Notes: generated by a model not told the origin, from the sequence alone. 20,035 nucleotides of DNA from CAYNXB01 sp964401045 (GCA_964401045.1 CAYNXB010000048.1:1-20035), one strand, 5' to 3'. Shown: positions 7,670-15,526, counted from the stretch's first letter. Made by a program: numbers and translations.

Positions 7670-8665
7670 CTACTTGAGCCATTCGAATACCGGCAGGCCC
7701 TTGCTCTCGAGCCACTGGCGATTGAACAGCGAGGAGAGATAGCGGAAGCCTGAATCGCACAGGATCGTCACCACGCGCGAGCCCTCACCGAGCTGCTTGC
7801 CCAGCGCCACCGCGCCGGCAACGTTTATCCCGCTCGAGAGGCCGACGCAGAGGCCCTCCTCCATCAGCAGCCGCGCGACCCATTTCAGCCCTTCCTCGTC
7901 GGACACCCGGAACTGGGTATCGACCGGCGCGCCTTCGAGGTTTGCCGTGATGCGGCTCTGGCCGATGCCTTCGGCCACCGAACTACCTTCGGCCTTGAGC
8001 TCGCCGTTGGCGTAATAGTTGTACAGTCCCGCGCCGTACGGATCGGTCAGCGCGATCGTCACCGTCTCGTCGCGCTCCTTCAGTCCCATGCCGACCCCGG
8101 CGATAGTGCCGCCGGTGCCCGCCGCACAGGTAAAGCCGTCGATCCGCCCGCCCATCTGGTCCCAGATCTCGGGCGCGGTGCTTTCGATGTGCGCCTTGCG
8201 GTTGGCGGTGTTGTCGAACTGGTTGGCCCATACGGCGCCCGGCAACTCCTCCGCCAGACGGCGGCTGGTGTGCACGAAATGGCCCGGGTTGGAGAACTTG
8301 GTCGGCGGCACCAGCACCAGCTCGGCGCCGAGCGCGCGCAGCGTGTCCATCTTTTCGGCCGACTGGTTGTCGGGCATGACGATCACGGTCTTGTAGCCGA
8401 GCGCGTTGGCCACCAGCGCCAGGCCGATACCGGTGTTGCCGGCCGTGCCTTCGACGATCGTTCCGCCCGGCGCGAGCTCGCCGCGCGCCTCCGCGTCGCG
8501 GATGATCCACAACGCCGCGCGGTCTTTCACCGAGGCGCCGGGATTGAGAAACTCGCACTTGCCGAAGATTTCGCAACCGGCGGCCTTGCTGGCGCCTTCC
8601 AGGCGCACCAGCGGCGTGTTTCCAATAAGATCGAGGGCTTTGCCGAGCGGCGGCGGGGCAGTCAT
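7670..8665 (-). CDS. cysK: Cysteine synthase A (O-acetylserine sulfhydrylase)
   Basis: This PLP-dependent fold-type II enzyme makes cysteine from O-acetylserine and sulfide. The 331-residue protein carries the PLP lysine in NPGASVKDRA (K47), the substrate-loop segment EGTAGNTGIG (72-81), the phosphate-binding GTGGT (183-187), and a C-terminal LSSGINVAGA region followed by LCDSGFRYLSSLFN. The family contains close paralogues such as cystathionine beta-synthase cores, so the sulfhydrylase assignment is by overall resemblance. ATG 8665 gives the expected N-terminus and length; the frame stays open to 8791 without family features. There is no evident Shine-Dalgarno sequence before this ATG, and a hairpin separates it from the ferredoxin gene upstream. 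Confidence 0.93.
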   Translation of the reverse strand: MTAPPPLGKALDLIGNTPLVRLEGASKAAGCEIFGKCEFLNPGASVKDRAALWIIRDAEARGELAPGGTIVEGTAGNTGIGLALVANALGYKTVIVMPDNQSAEKMDTLRALGAELVLVPPTKFSNPGHFVHTSRRLAEELPGAVWANQFDNTANRKAHIESTAPEIWDQMGGRIDGFTCAAGTGGTIAGVGMGLKERDETVTIALTDPYGAGLYNYYANGELKAEGSSVAEGIGQSRITANLEGAPVDTQFRVSDEEGLKWVARLLMEEGLCVGLSSGINVAGAVALGKQLGEGSRVVTILCDSGFRYLSSLFNRQWLESKGLPVFEWLK

Positions 8666-8692
8666 GGCGGGGGAATTAGGCTGTGATAAAGC

Positions 8693-8715
8693 CAAGCGCA
8701 ATCTCGTTGCGCTTG
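8693..8715 (-). terminator. Perfect 9-bp hairpin between ferredoxin and cysK
   Basis: Bases 8693-8701 and 8707-8715 form a perfect 9-base-pair inverted repeat (core AAGCGCAA / TTGCGCTT) around a five-base loop. On the minus strand it starts 13 bases after the ferredoxin stop codon and is followed by GGCTTTAT. It is therefore a plausible but weak intrinsic terminator or attenuator before cysK, since the U-tract is short. It could also be a transcript-stabilising hairpin. Confidence 0.45.
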
Positions 8716-8727
8716 CGACCAGCCAAG

Positions 8728-9045
8728 TCAGTCTTCCTCGGCGATCCGGACTCTGAGGCCGTCGAGGTCCGGCGTGAACGAGATCTGGCACGACAGGCGC
8801 GAGTTCTCGTCACGGTCGTCGCTCGAATCGAGCAGATCGTTCTCATCCTCGCTCATCGGCGGCAACAGGTCCTTGAACGCCGGATCGACGTGAACGTGGC
8901 ACGTCGCGCATGAACAGCATCCGCCGCACAGCGCCAGCAGCTCATCGAACCCGTTGTCACGGATCGATTCCATAACCGTCAACCCGTCACCGACTTCGAC
9001 GGCGCGTTCTGTTCCCTGGCGATCGGTGACGAAGAGCTTGGGCAT
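8728..9045 (-). CDS. [2Fe-2S] ferredoxin, adrenodoxin type
   Basis: This is a small cytoplasmic electron carrier of 105 residues. The cluster ligands follow the adrenodoxin/putidaredoxin pattern C-X5-C-X2-C-Xn-C: C40, C46 and C49 in the CGGCCSCATCHVHV segment, and C86 in RLSCQI. An acidic stretch (MSEDENDLLDSSDDRDE, about 64-80) is the usual partner-docking face. Two extra cysteines, C43 and C44, sit inside the first ligand loop, where relatives commonly have glycine or serine. Possible roles include supplying electrons to a P450 or Rieske oxygenase, or Fe-S assembly; no partner is adjacent. An AAGGA lies about 14 bases before the ATG. The gene diverges from the alkA-like gene across 70 bases. 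Confidence 0.94.
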   Translation of the reverse strand: MPKLFVTDRQGTERAVEVGDGLTVMESIRDNGFDELLALCGGCCSCATCHVHVDPAFKDLLPPMSEDENDLLDSSDDRDENSRLSCQISFTPDLDGLRVRIAEED

Positions 9046-9115
9046 GGCTTGCGTGGGTTCCTTTCCGGCGCGGCGCTGCTACGGGCTTGATTCGAAATTG
9101 GCAAGCGGAGGGCAA

Positions 9116-9733
9116 ATGCCGCACGACGCCCGGACGTTGCGGGATGCAATCGACGCGATCGCGGCCATCGAGCCGGCGGTCGCCCGCGCGGTCGAGATCG
9201 CCGGCTATCCCGACCCGCGCGTGCGCGATCGCGGCTACAAGACGTTGTTGCGCACGATCGTCGGCCAGCAGGTCAGCGTTGCGGCAGCCAATTCGATGTG
9301 GGGCAAGCTCGAGGCGCTGTTGGGCGAAGAAATGGCCGCCGAAGCGCTGCTGGCGGAAGACTTCGACGCGCTGCGCGCATGCGGCCTCTCCCGCCAGAAG
9401 CAGGGCTACGCGCGCTCCCTGTGCGAGCTGGTGACGAGCGGCGAGCTGGACCTGCACAACCTGCCCGAAGACGACGAGGAAGCGATCGAGCTGCTCACCC
9501 GGATCAAGGGCATTGGCCGCTGGTCGGCCGAGATTTACCTGCTGTTCGCCGAAGGGCGACCCGATATCTGGCCGGCGGGCGATCTAGCGGTCCAGGCCGG
9601 GCTGGGGCGCATCATGGGGCTCGAGGAACGGCCATCCGAAAAGCAGGTGCGGGAGATGGCGGAGCCGTGGCGCCCGCATCGCGGTTCGATCGCGCTGTTC
9701 ACCTGGCATTGCTACAACAACGCCGCGTTGTGA
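9116..9733 (+). CDS. AlkA-type DNA-3-methyladenine glycosylase (HhH-GPD superfamily)
   Basis: The enzyme excises alkylated bases from DNA, starting base excision repair. The 205-residue protein shows the helix-hairpin-helix segment LTRIKGIGRWSAEIYLLF (about 127-144) followed by the catalytic-aspartate region WPAGDLAVQAG (D156), as in AlkA family members. The conserved N-terminal QQVSVAAA helix is at 51-58. It lacks the extra N-terminal domain of E. coli AlkA (282 residues) and matches the compact bacterial form. I chose ATG 9116 because GGAGGG lies about four bases upstream; an open frame extends back to 8954 across the divergent ferredoxin start and is not credible. A hairpin with a T-rich tail follows at 9808. 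Confidence 0.92.
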   Translation: MPHDARTLRDAIDAIAAIEPAVARAVEIAGYPDPRVRDRGYKTLLRTIVGQQVSVAAANSMWGKLEALLGEEMAAEALLAEDFDALRACGLSRQKQGYARSLCELVTSGELDLHNLPEDDEEAIELLTRIKGIGRWSAEIYLLFAEGRPDIWPAGDLAVQAGLGRIMGLEERPSEKQVREMAEPWRPHRGSIALFTWHCYNNAAL

Positions 9734-9807
9734 CGCTTTCCTACACGCGCGCGGCGCGGCATGGTCGAGCGATGACCACCGGCGCCCTTCCCGTTCGACC
9801 GACAACA

Positions 9808-9847
9808 CCGGAAGGCCTTGAAACAGGGCCGCCGGATTTCTTTCTTT
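9808..9847 (+). terminator. Probable intrinsic terminator after the alkA-like gene
   Basis: The upper stem pairs 9814-9819 with 9825-9830 (GGCCTT/AGGGCC, one G-T pair) around a GAAAC loop. The lower stem pairs CCGG 9808-9811 with CCGG 9832-9835, with a small internal loop. It is followed directly by the T-rich ATTTCTTTCTTT. This layout on the plus strand fits factor-independent termination between the alkA-like gene and the S9 peptidase. Confidence 0.5.
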
Positions 9848-9884
9848 GAACCGTGTCACACCTGTCACTCTTGTTGGATTCGCC

Positions 9885-11849
9885 ATGCCCGAAACTGCCG
9901 CTGAAGCCGTCGCCGCTACCCCGTTGATCCCGCGCGACGCGCTGTTCGGCAACCCGACCCGCGCCGGCGGCAAGATCAGCCCCGACGGCCAATGGCTGAG
10001 CTGGCTCGCGCCGCACGAGGGCGTGATGAACGTGTGGATCGCGCCGGCAAGCGATCCCGAAGCCGCGCGGCGCATGACCGAAGCCACCGACCGGCCGATC
10101 CCGCAGTATTTCTGGGCGCCCGATTCGAACAGCCTGCTCTACGTCCAGGACAAGGCCGGGGACGAGAACTACCTGCTTTACCAGGTGAACGTCGCCAGCG
10201 GTGAGGAGCGCACGCTCACCCCGTTCGAGAACACCCGGGTACAGGTCGTCGGCGGCTCGGTGCAGCACAAGGACCGCCTCCTCGTCGGCCTCAACAACCG
10301 CGATCCGCGCTTCCATGACGTCCACCTGCTGGACCTCGGCAGCGGCGCGCTGACGCTCGTGCAGCAGAACGACGCGGGTTACGTCGGGTTTCTCGCCGAC
10401 GACAGCCTGACGCTGCGCTGGGCGATCCGCGCCAACGCCGCCGGCGGGATGGACATGTTCGAGATCGCGGACGGCAAGATCGCGGAAACGCCGCGTGAGA
10501 GCACCGGCCTCGAGGATTCGATGACCACCCACGTCGCCGGCTACACCACCGACGGCGGCACGCTCTACTGGTTGGATAGCCGCGGGCGCGACACCGCCGC
10601 GTTGTTCGCCGAAGATACCGCGACTGGTGAGAAGCGGCTCATCGCCAGCGATCCGCGCGCCGACATCGGCGGCACGCTGCAGCATCCGCTGACCGGCGAG
10701 GTCGAGGCCTGGTCGGTCAATTACCTGCGCACCGAATGGCACGCGATCAATCCGGGCATCGGCGATGCGCTGGCGTGGCTCGATGCCCGGCTCGAAGGCG
10801 ATTTCGGCGTCCAGTCGCGCAGCGACGACGACAGCAAATGGGTCGTGTGGAATGACCCGCTGACCGCGCCGACCAAAGTCTATCTCTACGACCGTACCGC
10901 GAGCACGCTGACCGAATTCTACAGCTCGCGGCCCGAACTCGAAGGCGCTCCGCTGCAGCCGATGCATCCGCGCGAAATCCCTGCGCGCGACGGACTGACC
11001 CTGCCGAGCTACCTGACGCTGCCTCCCGCGAGCGATCCCGACGGCGACGGCATCCCCGAAGCGCCCGTGCCGATGGTGCTGCTGGTCCACGGCGGCCCGT
11101 GGGCACGCGATGGCTACGGCTTCAACCGCGCGCACCAGTGGCTCGCAAATCGGGGCTATGCCGTGCTTAGCGTCAACTTCCGCGGTTCGACCGGGTTCGG
11201 CAAGGCGTTCGTCAATGCGGCCAACCTCCAATGGGGCGCGAAGATGCATGATGACCTGATCGACGCGGTCGAGTGGGCAGTCGGGAACGGCATCGCGGCG
11301 CGCGACAAGGTCGCGATCATGGGCGGCTCCTACGGCGGCTATGCGACGCTCGCGGGGCTGGCCTTCACGCCCGAGGTATTCGCCTGCGGCGTCGACATCG
11401 TCGGCCCGTCGAACCTGGAGACTCTGCTGGAGACGATCCCGCCCTACTGGGAGCCGCAGGTGAAGCAGTTCCACGAGCGGATGGGCAATCCCGCGACGCC
11501 AGAAGGCAAGCAGCTGCTGATCGATCGCAGCCCGCTCCACAAGGCGAGCGCAATCGTGAAGCCGCTGCTGATTGGCCAGGGGGCCAACGATCCGCGCGTG
11601 AAGCAGGCCGAGAGCGACCAGATCGTCACTGAGATGGAGAAGCACGGCATTCCCGTGACTTACGCCCTCTTCCCCGACGAAGGTCACGGCTTCGCCAAGC
11701 CGACCAACAACATCGCCTTCAACGCGGTGGCTGAAAACTTCCTCGCCACCTGCCTGGGCGGCCGTGCCGAACCGCCTGGCGAAACCCTTGCTGCATCGAC
11801 CGCGCAGATCGTGACCGGGGAGGAGTTCGTGAAAGGGTTGGGCGTGTGA
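9885..11849 (+). CDS. S9 family serine peptidase (prolyl oligopeptidase / acylaminoacyl-peptidase type)
   Basis: This oligopeptidase has an N-terminal beta-propeller (about residues 20-370, with repeated SPDGQWLSW-like and WAPDSNSLLYV-like blades) and a C-terminal alpha/beta-hydrolase domain. The oxyanion region LVHGGPW is followed by the nucleophile elbow GGSYGG (S482), the acid in GANDPRV (D569) and the base in EGHGF (H601), so the catalytic triad is intact. From ATG 9885 the protein is 654 residues and has no clear signal peptide, so it is probably cytoplasmic. A TTG at 9846 would add 13 residues but lies on the tail of the preceding terminator. A short-chain dehydrogenase gene starts inside its stop codon (GTGA), suggesting an operon. 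Confidence 0.92.
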   Translation: MPETAAEAVAATPLIPRDALFGNPTRAGGKISPDGQWLSWLAPHEGVMNVWIAPASDPEAARRMTEATDRPIPQYFWAPDSNSLLYVQDKAGDENYLLYQVNVASGEERTLTPFENTRVQVVGGSVQHKDRLLVGLNNRDPRFHDVHLLDLGSGALTLVQQNDAGYVGFLADDSLTLRWAIRANAAGGMDMFEIADGKIAETPRESTGLEDSMTTHVAGYTTDGGTLYWLDSRGRDTAALFAEDTATGEKRLIASDPRADIGGTLQHPLTGEVEAWSVNYLRTEWHAINPGIGDALAWLDARLEGDFGVQSRSDDDSKWVVWNDPLTAPTKVYLYDRTASTLTEFYSSRPELEGAPLQPMHPREIPARDGLTLPSYLTLPPASDPDGDGIPEAPVPMVLLVHGGPWARDGYGFNRAHQWLANRGYAVLSVNFRGSTGFGKAFVNAANLQWGAKMHDDLIDAVEWAVGNGIAARDKVAIMGGSYGGYATLAGLAFTPEVFACGVDIVGPSNLETLLETIPPYWEPQVKQFHERMGNPATPEGKQLLIDRSPLHKASAIVKPLLIGQGANDPRVKQAESDQIVTEMEKHGIPVTYALFPDEGHGFAKPTNNIAFNAVAENFLATCLGGRAEPPGETLAASTAQIVTGEEFVKGLGV

Positions 11850-12664
11850 CCCTGCGCAAGGCCATCTTCATTACCGGCGGCGGGTCCGGCATTGGACGGG
11901 CGACCGCGCAGCTGTTCGCGCAGCGCGGATGGTTCGTGGGGGTAGGCGACATCGACGCAACCGGGCTTGCCGAGACGATCGAGCTGCTCGCCTCGGGCTT
12001 CGCCTACCAGCACGAGTTCGACGTGACCGATCGCGCGGCGTGGGATGAAGCGCTACGCATCTTCGCGACCGCTGCCGGAGGACGGATCGATGTCGTGGTC
12101 AACAATGCCGGCCTGCCGCTCGGCGGCCCGCTCGCTGAACTGACGCGAGAGGAAATCGACCGGGTTCTCGACGTCAATCTCAAAGGCGTGATCTATGGCG
12201 CGCAGGCAGCGTATCAGCACCTCAAGGCGACCGCGCCGGGATCGTGCCTGCTCAATATGGCGAGTGCCGCGGCGCTCTACGGCGTACCGAACCAGAGCAT
12301 CTACGGTGCAACCAAGGCGGGGGTCCGCTCGCTCACGGAAACGCTCGATGCGGAGTGGCATGGCAACGGCATAAAGGTTCGCTCGCTGATGCCGAGCTTC
12401 ATCGACACGCCGCTCCTCGACCATGCGCCGAACACCAGCCGCACGTCCCCGATCCGCGAGACGGTACTGGCCGCCGGGCTCGACATTGCCCCGCCGGAAG
12501 CAGTAGCGGGGGCCGCGTGGGATGCGATCCACGGCGCGCGTCTGCACACCACGGTGGGCAAGAGCGCGAAGCAGATGCGCTTCGCCGTCAAGTGGATGCC
12601 TGGCCTGTTGCGGAGCCGTGCACGCAGGCTGATGGACGCGGCCAAAGAAATCGAAGGCCGCTAG
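11846..12664 (+). CDS. Short-chain dehydrogenase/reductase (SDR), NAD(P)-dependent, substrate unknown
   Basis: This 272-residue protein is a classical SDR. The cofactor loop is GGGSGIG (11-17), an aspartate (D35) ends the second beta strand and favours NAD(H), NNAG is at 86-89, and N111, S140 and the Y153-X3-K157 pair (YGATK) form the catalytic tetrad. The C-terminal 60 residues are basic and less conserved. The substrate cannot be inferred from sequence. Translation begins at GTG 11846, whose last two bases begin the stop codon of the S9 peptidase gene, so the two are likely coupled. Its stop codon overlaps that of the convergent phhB gene on a CTAG. Confidence 0.92.
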   Translation: MTLRKAIFITGGGSGIGRATAQLFAQRGWFVGVGDIDATGLAETIELLASGFAYQHEFDVTDRAAWDEALRIFATAAGGRIDVVVNNAGLPLGGPLAELTREEIDRVLDVNLKGVIYGAQAAYQHLKATAPGSCLLNMASAAALYGVPNQSIYGATKAGVRSLTETLDAEWHGNGIKVRSLMPSFIDTPLLDHAPNTSRTSPIRETVLAAGLDIAPPEAVAGAAWDAIHGARLHTTVGKSAKQMRFAVKWMPGLLRSRARRLMDAAKEIEGR

Positions 12665-12951
12665 AGCAGCGCGTCGATCGCCTTGGCCATCGCGACGTCG
12701 CGTAAGCTGAGGCCGCCGGCATCGTGGGTGGTGAGCGTGATCTCGACCCTGTTGTAGACGTTGGACCATTCGGGATGATGATCCTGCTTGTCGGCCAGCA
12801 ACGCGACGCGGGTCATGAACCTGAACGCCTCGTTGAAGTCGGCGAACTTGAACTTGCGCTCGATCGCGAGGCCGTCGGCGCGCAGCGACCAGTCCGGCAG
12901 CGCGCTCAGGGCCTGCGTGCGTTCGGCATCGGTCAATCGGGGGATTGCCAT
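12661..12951 (-). CDS. phhB: 4a-hydroxytetrahydrobiopterin dehydratase (PCD/DCoH family)
   Basis: The enzyme dehydrates pterin-4a-carbinolamine, recycling the pterin cofactor of aromatic amino acid hydroxylases. In bacteria without such a hydroxylase it may act on related pterins or molybdopterin cofactors. The 96-residue protein has the complete family signature: DHHPEW (57-62), YNRVEITLTTHDAGGL (66-81) with H76, and D85 in LRDVAMAKAID. No phenylalanine hydroxylase gene is in the window, so its physiological partner is not visible. The start at ATG 12951 gives the normal family length, whereas the frame upstream to 13407 is antisense to ccmA. It diverges from ccmA across 53 bases. Confidence 0.93.
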   Translation of the reverse strand: MAIPRLTDAERTQALSALPDWSLRADGLAIERKFKFADFNEAFRFMTRVALLADKQDHHPEWSNVYNRVEITLTTHDAGGLSLRDVAMAKAIDALL

Positions 12952-13004
12952 AGCTTGTCTCCCTTGCTTGTCGCTGTGCCACCATTGGCCTAACGCGCAT
13001 CGCG

Positions 13005-13580
13005 ATGGAAGGGTGCCGCCTGACAGCCGTGGATTTGGCCTGCCGCCGCGGTGAGCGCGTGCTGTTCCGTGGCCTCGGGCTCGCGCTGGCGAGCGGCGAG
13101 GCGCTGCAGATCGCCGGCCCCAACGGCATCGGCAAGACGAGCTTGCTGAGAATGGCAGCGGGCCTGCTGCGACCGTTCGCCGGTCGCGTTGAGCGAGACG
13201 GCGGCGTCGCCCTGCTCGACGACCGGCTGGCGCTCGACGAGCATCGACCGCTGAGCCAGGCGCTGGCGTTCTGGGCGCGGGTCGACGGGCGCGCTGCAGA
13301 GGTCGAACGCTTCGGCCTCGGCGCGCTGCTCGACGTGCCGGTGCGCTACCTCTCGACCGGGCAGCGCAAGCGCGCCGCGCTTGCCCGGCTGGCCGCGCAG
13401 GCCGCACCGATCTGGTTGCTCGACGAGCCGCTCAATGGCCTCGATGTCGCCGCGGTCGAACTGGTGCAGGCGTTAACCGCCGAGCATTGCGCCTCGGGCG
13501 GCATCGCGCTGATCGCATCACACCAGCCGTTCGCGCTGCAAGCGATGAAGCAGCTGGTGCTGGCGGAATTCGCCGCGTGA
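13005..13580 (+). CDS. ccmA: CcmA, heme exporter / cytochrome c maturation ABC ATPase
   Basis: CcmA is the ATPase of the CcmABCD system that releases holo-CcmE during cytochrome c maturation at the inner membrane. The 191-residue protein has Walker A GPNGIGKTS (38-46), the ABC signature LSTGQ (116-120), Walker B IWLLDEP (136-142) and the switch histidine in ASHQ (H173). The short length and the downstream ccmB permease gene separate CcmA from generic ABC ATPases. ATG 13005 is the only start that keeps the N-terminal beta strand intact. The ccmB start overlaps its stop codon (GTGA). Other ccm genes are not in the window. Confidence 0.92.
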   Translation: MEGCRLTAVDLACRRGERVLFRGLGLALASGEALQIAGPNGIGKTSLLRMAAGLLRPFAGRVERDGGVALLDDRLALDEHRPLSQALAFWARVDGRAAEVERFGLGALLDVPVRYLSTGQRKRAALARLAAQAAPIWLLDEPLNGLDVAAVELVQALTAEHCASGGIALIASHQPFALQAMKQLVLAEFAA

Positions 13581-14245
13581 CCGCTCTCGCTCTCCTCCGT
13601 CGCGATCTCGCATTGCTGCTGCCCGGCGGCGGGCCCAGGGGTGCTCCGGGCGGCACGCTGCTGCCGGTGCTGTTCTTCCTTGCCGTGGCGATGCTCTATC
13701 CGTTTGCGGTCGGCCCCGACCCGCAGATGCTCGCGCGCACTGGCGGGGGAGTGATCTGGGTCGCGGCGCTGCTTGCGGCGATCCTGCCATTGGACCGGCT
13801 GGTCGCGCCCGACCTCGAGCAAGGCTTCTTCGACCAGTTCGCGCTGCGCGGCATCCCGGAGGAGACGGTACTGGCGATACGTCTCGTGGCCCACTGGCTG
13901 AGCTTCGGCCCGGCACTGATGCTGGCGGCGATCCCGGCGGCGGCGCTGCTCGGGATCGACGGCGAGACGCTGCGCATCGTCGAGATCGGCCTGCTCGCGG
14001 GCACGCCGGGCCTCGCCGCCGTTGGACTGACGATCGCCGCGCTCACCGCCGGCTTGCGCGGCGGAACCGCCCTCGCCGGACTGCTGCTGTTGCCACTGGC
14101 GGTTCCGCTGCTGGTGTTCGGCGCCGGCGCGCTCACCGTGGGGGGGACAAGCGGGCTCGCGCTTACCGCGGCGATCAGTCTGGTGCTGGTGGCGATCGCC
14201 CCGTTCGCCGGCGGCGCGGCGATCAGGGCGGCGCGCGAAAGCTAG
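13577..14245 (+). CDS. ccmB: CcmB, heme exporter / cytochrome c maturation permease
   Basis: CcmB is the membrane partner of CcmA in cytochrome c maturation. The 222-residue product is the usual size and has about six hydrophobic segments (roughly 28-45, 56-73, 104-126, 135-160, 165-187 and 192-215). The family-typical LDRLVAPDLEQGFFDQ loop follows the second of these, at about 72-87. GTG 13577 overlaps the ccmA stop, and the open frame further upstream lies inside ccmA. The stop codon shares the CTAG at 14242-14245 with the convergent small membrane-protein gene. Neither ccmC nor ccmD follows, so the rest of the pathway must be elsewhere. Confidence 0.92.
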   Translation: MTALALLRRDLALLLPGGGPRGAPGGTLLPVLFFLAVAMLYPFAVGPDPQMLARTGGGVIWVAALLAAILPLDRLVAPDLEQGFFDQFALRGIPEETVLAIRLVAHWLSFGPALMLAAIPAAALLGIDGETLRIVEIGLLAGTPGLAAVGLTIAALTAGLRGGTALAGLLLLPLAVPLLVFGAGALTVGGTSGLALTAAISLVLVAIAPFAGGAAIRAARES

Positions 14246-14691
14246 CCGCGCCGAACCAACACGACGCCGGCGAGCACCAGCGCTGCGCCGAGCACTTTCA
14301 TCAGGCTGACCGGCTCACGCATCAGGCCGAGCGCGCCGAAATGGTCGATTGCCAGCGCTGTGATGATCTGCCCCGCGATGCCAATTGTGACCAGCGAGGC
14401 AAGGCCGATCCGCGGCGCGGCGAACGCGGCGATGGCGACATAGAAGGCGCCGTACAACCCGCCGAACCACGCGTAGGTCGGCAACTTGGCGAATGCCTCC
14501 GCGCCCGGCCGGTTGCCGCTGCCGAGCCACACCACCAGCAAGGCCAGCATGCCGACCCCGAACGAGATCAACGCGGCCAGCACCGGCGAGCCCCCCGCGT
14601 TGGAAAGCATCGCGTTGGTCGGCGCCTGCAGCGAGATCAGTCCCCCGGCGATGAACACCAGCAGGATCGGCAGGGCGATCGCGGGATTCAT
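14242..14691 (-). CDS. YdcZ-type (DUF606) DMT-family membrane protein
   Basis: The 149-residue protein has about five hydrophobic segments and the hallmark features of the DUF606/YdcZ branch of the drug/metabolite transporter superfamily: an N-terminal LISLQAPTNAMLS region, AALISFGVGMLAL, FGGLYGAFYVA, and IGIAGQIITALAIDHFGALG. Members are small inner-membrane proteins, sometimes paired as heterodimers; substrates are generally unknown. A single unpaired copy is present here. ATG 14691 lies seven bases after the map stop codon on the same strand, so it is probably the last gene of a map operon. Confidence 0.87.
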   Translation of the reverse strand: MNPAIALPILLVFIAGGLISLQAPTNAMLSNAGGSPVLAALISFGVGMLALLVVWLGSGNRPGAEAFAKLPTYAWFGGLYGAFYVAIAAFAAPRIGLASLVTIGIAGQIITALAIDHFGALGLMREPVSLMKVLGAALVLAGVVLVRRG

Positions 14692-14698
14692 TCGCGAG

Positions 14699-15526
14699 TT
14701 ACTCGTAAGGCGGCTGGTTCAGCCCCATCGGGCTCGCCGTGAAGATCTCGCATCCGGTCTCGGTAATGCCGATCGAGTGCTCGAACTGCGCCGAGAGGCT
14801 CTTGTCACGGGTCACCGCAGTCCACCCGTCGGCCAGCAGCTTCACCTGCGGGCGGCCGAGGTTGATCATCGGCTCGATGGTGAAGAACATGCCCGGCTTG
14901 AGCTCGGGCCCGGTGCCCGCGCGCGCGGCGTGGACCACCTCCGGCGCATCGTGGAACAACTGGCCCACCCCATGGCCGCAGAATTCCCGCACCACGCCGT
15001 AGCGGCGCTGCTCCGCATAGTCCTGGATCGCCGCACCGATATCACCAAGCCGCGCGCCGGGCCTCGCCCTCTCGATCCCCAGCATCAGGCATTCGTACGT
15101 CGTCTCGACCAGCCGCTTCGCCTTCAGCGAGACCTCGCCGACCAGATACATACGGCTGGTGTCGCCGTGCCAGCCGTCGAGCAGCGGGGTCACGTCGATG
15201 TTGACGATGTCGCCTTCCTTGAGCGTCTTGGGCGAAGGGATGCCGTGGCACACCACGTGATTGATCGAGATGCAGCAGCTATGGGTGTAGCCGCGATAGC
15301 CGAGCGTCGCGGGCACCGCGCCGCCATCGAGCGTCATCTCGCGCACCACCGCGTCGAGCTCCTCGGTCGAGACGCCGGGGCGCACCAACGGCACCAGTGC
15401 GTCGAGAATCTCCGCGGCGAGGCGCCCGGCCTTACGCATGCCTTCGAAGCCGGCGGGGCCGTGCAGCTTGATCGTGCCGTCGCGCAGGACGGCCTCGTTT
15501 CCAGTGAGCGTCTGATACTCGGTCAT
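14699..15526 (-). CDS. map: Type I methionine aminopeptidase
   Basis: Map removes the initiator methionine from nascent proteins. The 275-residue enzyme keeps the five metal ligands of the pita-bread fold: D111 (NIDVTP), D122 (HGDTSRM), H185 (CGHGVG), E218 (TIEPM) and E249 (QFEHS). The conserved VVCHGIP histidine is at 94. The ligand spacing matches E. coli Map with an offset of 14 residues, reflecting a slightly longer N-terminus (MTEYQTLTGN and on) that is common in alphaproteobacteria. The start is ATG 15526. The lipoprotein gene ends 44 bases upstream on the same strand and the YdcZ-type gene begins seven bases downstream. Confidence 0.96.
   Translation of the reverse strand: MTEYQTLTGNEAVLRDGTIKLHGPAGFEGMRKAGRLAAEILDALVPLVRPGVSTEELDAVVREMTLDGGAVPATLGYRGYTHSCCISINHVVCHGIPSPKTLKEGDIVNIDVTPLLDGWHGDTSRMYLVGEVSLKAKRLVETTYECLMLGIERARPGARLGDIGAAIQDYAEQRRYGVVREFCGHGVGQLFHDAPEVVHAARAGTGPELKPGMFFTIEPMINLGRPQVKLLADGWTAVTRDKSLSAQFEHSIGITETGCEIFTASPMGLNQPPYE

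Noticed and set aside
9741..11687. 648-codon open frame on the minus strand opposite the S9 peptidase
   Set aside because: Its translation lacks any recognisable family motif, and it mirrors a clearly functional gene with an intact catalytic triad. High GC content makes such antisense frames common.
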